Source of the DNA: Planctomycetota bacterium
Lineage (GTDB): Bacteria > Planctomycetota > Phycisphaerae > Sedimentisphaerales > SM23-30
Direction of reading: 5' to 3'
Assembly (NCBI GenBank): GCA_022705365.1
Contig: JAKJEP010000173.1
Span: 1-7,159 of the forward strand
DNA length: 7,159 nucleotides
Under the pieces are notes generated by a model. The model was given only the letters and a program-made list of their open reading frames with translations, did no database searches and had not been told where the DNA came from. This document shows, one piece after another, positions 6,618 through 7,159 of the stretch. Made by a program: the position numbers and the translations under genes. The stretch's first letter is position 1, and each line of letters starts with the position of its first letter.

Positions 6618-6621
6618 GACC
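6607..6621. repeat. Small dyad centred on the -35 element
   Basis: GGTCT-CGTCA-AGACC is a 5-bp inverted repeat whose centre carries most of the -35 hexamer TTGACG. It could be an operator. On the plus strand it is followed by GTTTTG, which looks slightly terminator-like, but no plus-strand gene needs one. Confidence 0.35.
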
Positions 6622-6655
6622 GTTTTGAGCCAAACAAACAGAAAAAGCATATTAT

Positions 6656-7159
6656 TCAGTCCGATAATCCATATGCCTGTGCCAGGATTTTAACCGGGTG
6701 CAGGACCTTTTTGCCGGCGGCCAGTTCCATTTGCATCTTGCAGGTGCTGCATTCGGTCAGGCCGAAGTCGGCGGTACTCGCCCGCAGCGGCTCCAGCATC
6801 GGCTGGCCGGCCTGCATAGATAGGTCGAAGTTTTTCTTCTGGAAGCCGAAGGTGCCCGCGATCCCGCAGCAACTGTTCGGCAGCATCTCGATTTCCACGC
6901 CCTCGATCATGCGCATCAGATCTAAGGTCGCGTCACCGATTTTGAGGGCCTCGTAGTGGCAGGGCTTGTGATAGGCCAGTTTCATTTTTTGCGGTTTCAG
7001 ATCGGTTCGTAACTTGCCCTGTTTCGCCAAATCAGCCAGGAAACCGGTCAATTCCCAGGTATTTTCCGCCACCAGATGGTACTCCGGCCCCTCGGCAATA
7101 TCCAGATATTCCTCCTTCAAACACAGCGCGGCGGTCGGCTCGCTGCAAATGACTTTATA
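6656..7159 (-). CDS. GlpC-like CCG-domain Fe-S oxidoreductase, C-terminal part
   Basis: The frame is open from the right window edge, giving 167 residues that begin YKVICSEPTAALC; the true start lies outside. The visible part is a cysteine-rich CCG (DUF224) domain as in GlpC, GlcF, heterodisulfide reductase HdrB/HdrD and FAD-linked D-lactate-type oxidases. Key residues are YHKPC (Cys67), the CCG motif in NSCCGIAGTFGF (Cys97-Cys98), and ECSTCKMQ (Cys137, Cys140), followed by LHPVKILAQAYG near the end. These cysteines bind an iron-sulfur or non-canonical cluster and pass electrons, commonly from an FAD subunit to the quinone pool. The last third closely resembles anaerobic glycerol-3-phosphate dehydrogenase subunit C, but the EPTAALCLKEEY segment also fits larger proteins in which an FAD-linked oxidase is fused to Fe-S domains. 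Which it is needs the upstream sequence. It is separated from the cassette by 122 bases. Confidence 0.9.
   Translation of the reverse strand, partial: YKVICSEPTAALCLKEEYLDIAEGPEYHLVAENTWELTGFLADLAKQGKLRTDLKPQKMKLAYHKPCHYEALKIGDATLDLMRMIEGVEIEMLPNSCCGIAGTFGFQKKNFDLSMQAGQPMLEPLRASTADFGLTECSTCKMQMELAAGKKVLHPVKILAQAYGLSD

Noticed and set aside
6607..6626. Plus-strand Rho-independent terminator
   Set aside because: The stem is only 5 bp with a TTTT tail, no plus-strand gene precedes it, and the sequence is better explained as part of the promoter region.
6261..6956. 231-codon plus-strand frame crossing the methyltransferase promoter and the Fe-S gene
   Set aside because: It spans two well-supported minus-strand genes and their promoter and has no recognisable motif.
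6656..7120. TTG at 7120 as the start of the Fe-S oxidoreductase
   Set aside because: The frame stays open and family-like (VICSEPTAALC) up to the window edge, so the gene begins outside the window.
1..7159. tRNA, rRNA, CRISPR array, insertion sequence or integrase
   Set aside because: No cloverleaf-like gene, regularly spaced repeats, transposase or recombinase was seen on either strand; the acquired nature of the cassette rests only on composition and layout.

Overview
The window is bacterial and tightly packed. All six genes lie on the minus strand, so transcription runs from the right edge to the left edge. The organism looks anaerobic: it has an AmmeMemoRadiSam-type radical SAM enzyme and a CCG-domain Fe-S oxidoreductase. 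A lipobox lipoprotein and GT-C/GtrB-type glycosylation enzymes indicate an elaborate cell envelope. Several starts lack a clear Shine-Dalgarno sequence. The phylum cannot be fixed from this window; a diderm anaerobe such as a planctomycete relative or a Negativicutes-type firmicute is only a guess.

Layout from right to left (direction of transcription). (1) 7159-6656: C-terminal part of a GlpC-like CCG-domain Fe-S oxidoreductase, cut by the window edge. (2) 6655-6534: intergenic region with a near-consensus sigma70-type promoter (TTGACG-N17-TATAGT) decorated with inverted repeats. (3) 6533-2501: a three-gene envelope-glycosylation cassette. It holds a class I SAM methyltransferase, a GtrB/ArnC-like polyprenyl-phosphate glycosyltransferase overlapping it, and a 762-residue GT-C-like membrane protein with a large extracytoplasmic C-terminus. 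(4) 2500-2415: short intergenic region holding three dyad-symmetric elements. (5) 2414-1371: radical SAM enzyme AmrS. (6) 1365-1: a lipoprotein with HEAT-like helical repeats whose last visible segment resembles a JAMM/MPN metalloprotease core; it runs off the left edge.

The central cassette is visibly less GC-rich than the genes on both sides. In sampled 60-base lines, 1381-1440 has 43 G/C and 6721-6780 has 35, against 30 at 5101-5160, 30 at 6061-6120 and 16 at 4141-4200. It also has its own promoter and symmetric sequences at its ends. This fits an acquired or exchangeable surface-modification module set between older metabolic genes. The likely logic resembles gtrABC serotype conversion: GtrB makes a polyprenyl-phosphate-sugar, a flippase turns it over, and a GT-C enzyme transfers the sugar outside the membrane. 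No GtrA-type flippase is visible here and a methyltransferase takes that place.

The most noteworthy item is the left-edge lipoprotein: an exported HEAT-repeat protein with an apparent JAMM-like E...HxH...GPGxxD arrangement and an internal run of eight G, directly downstream of amrS.
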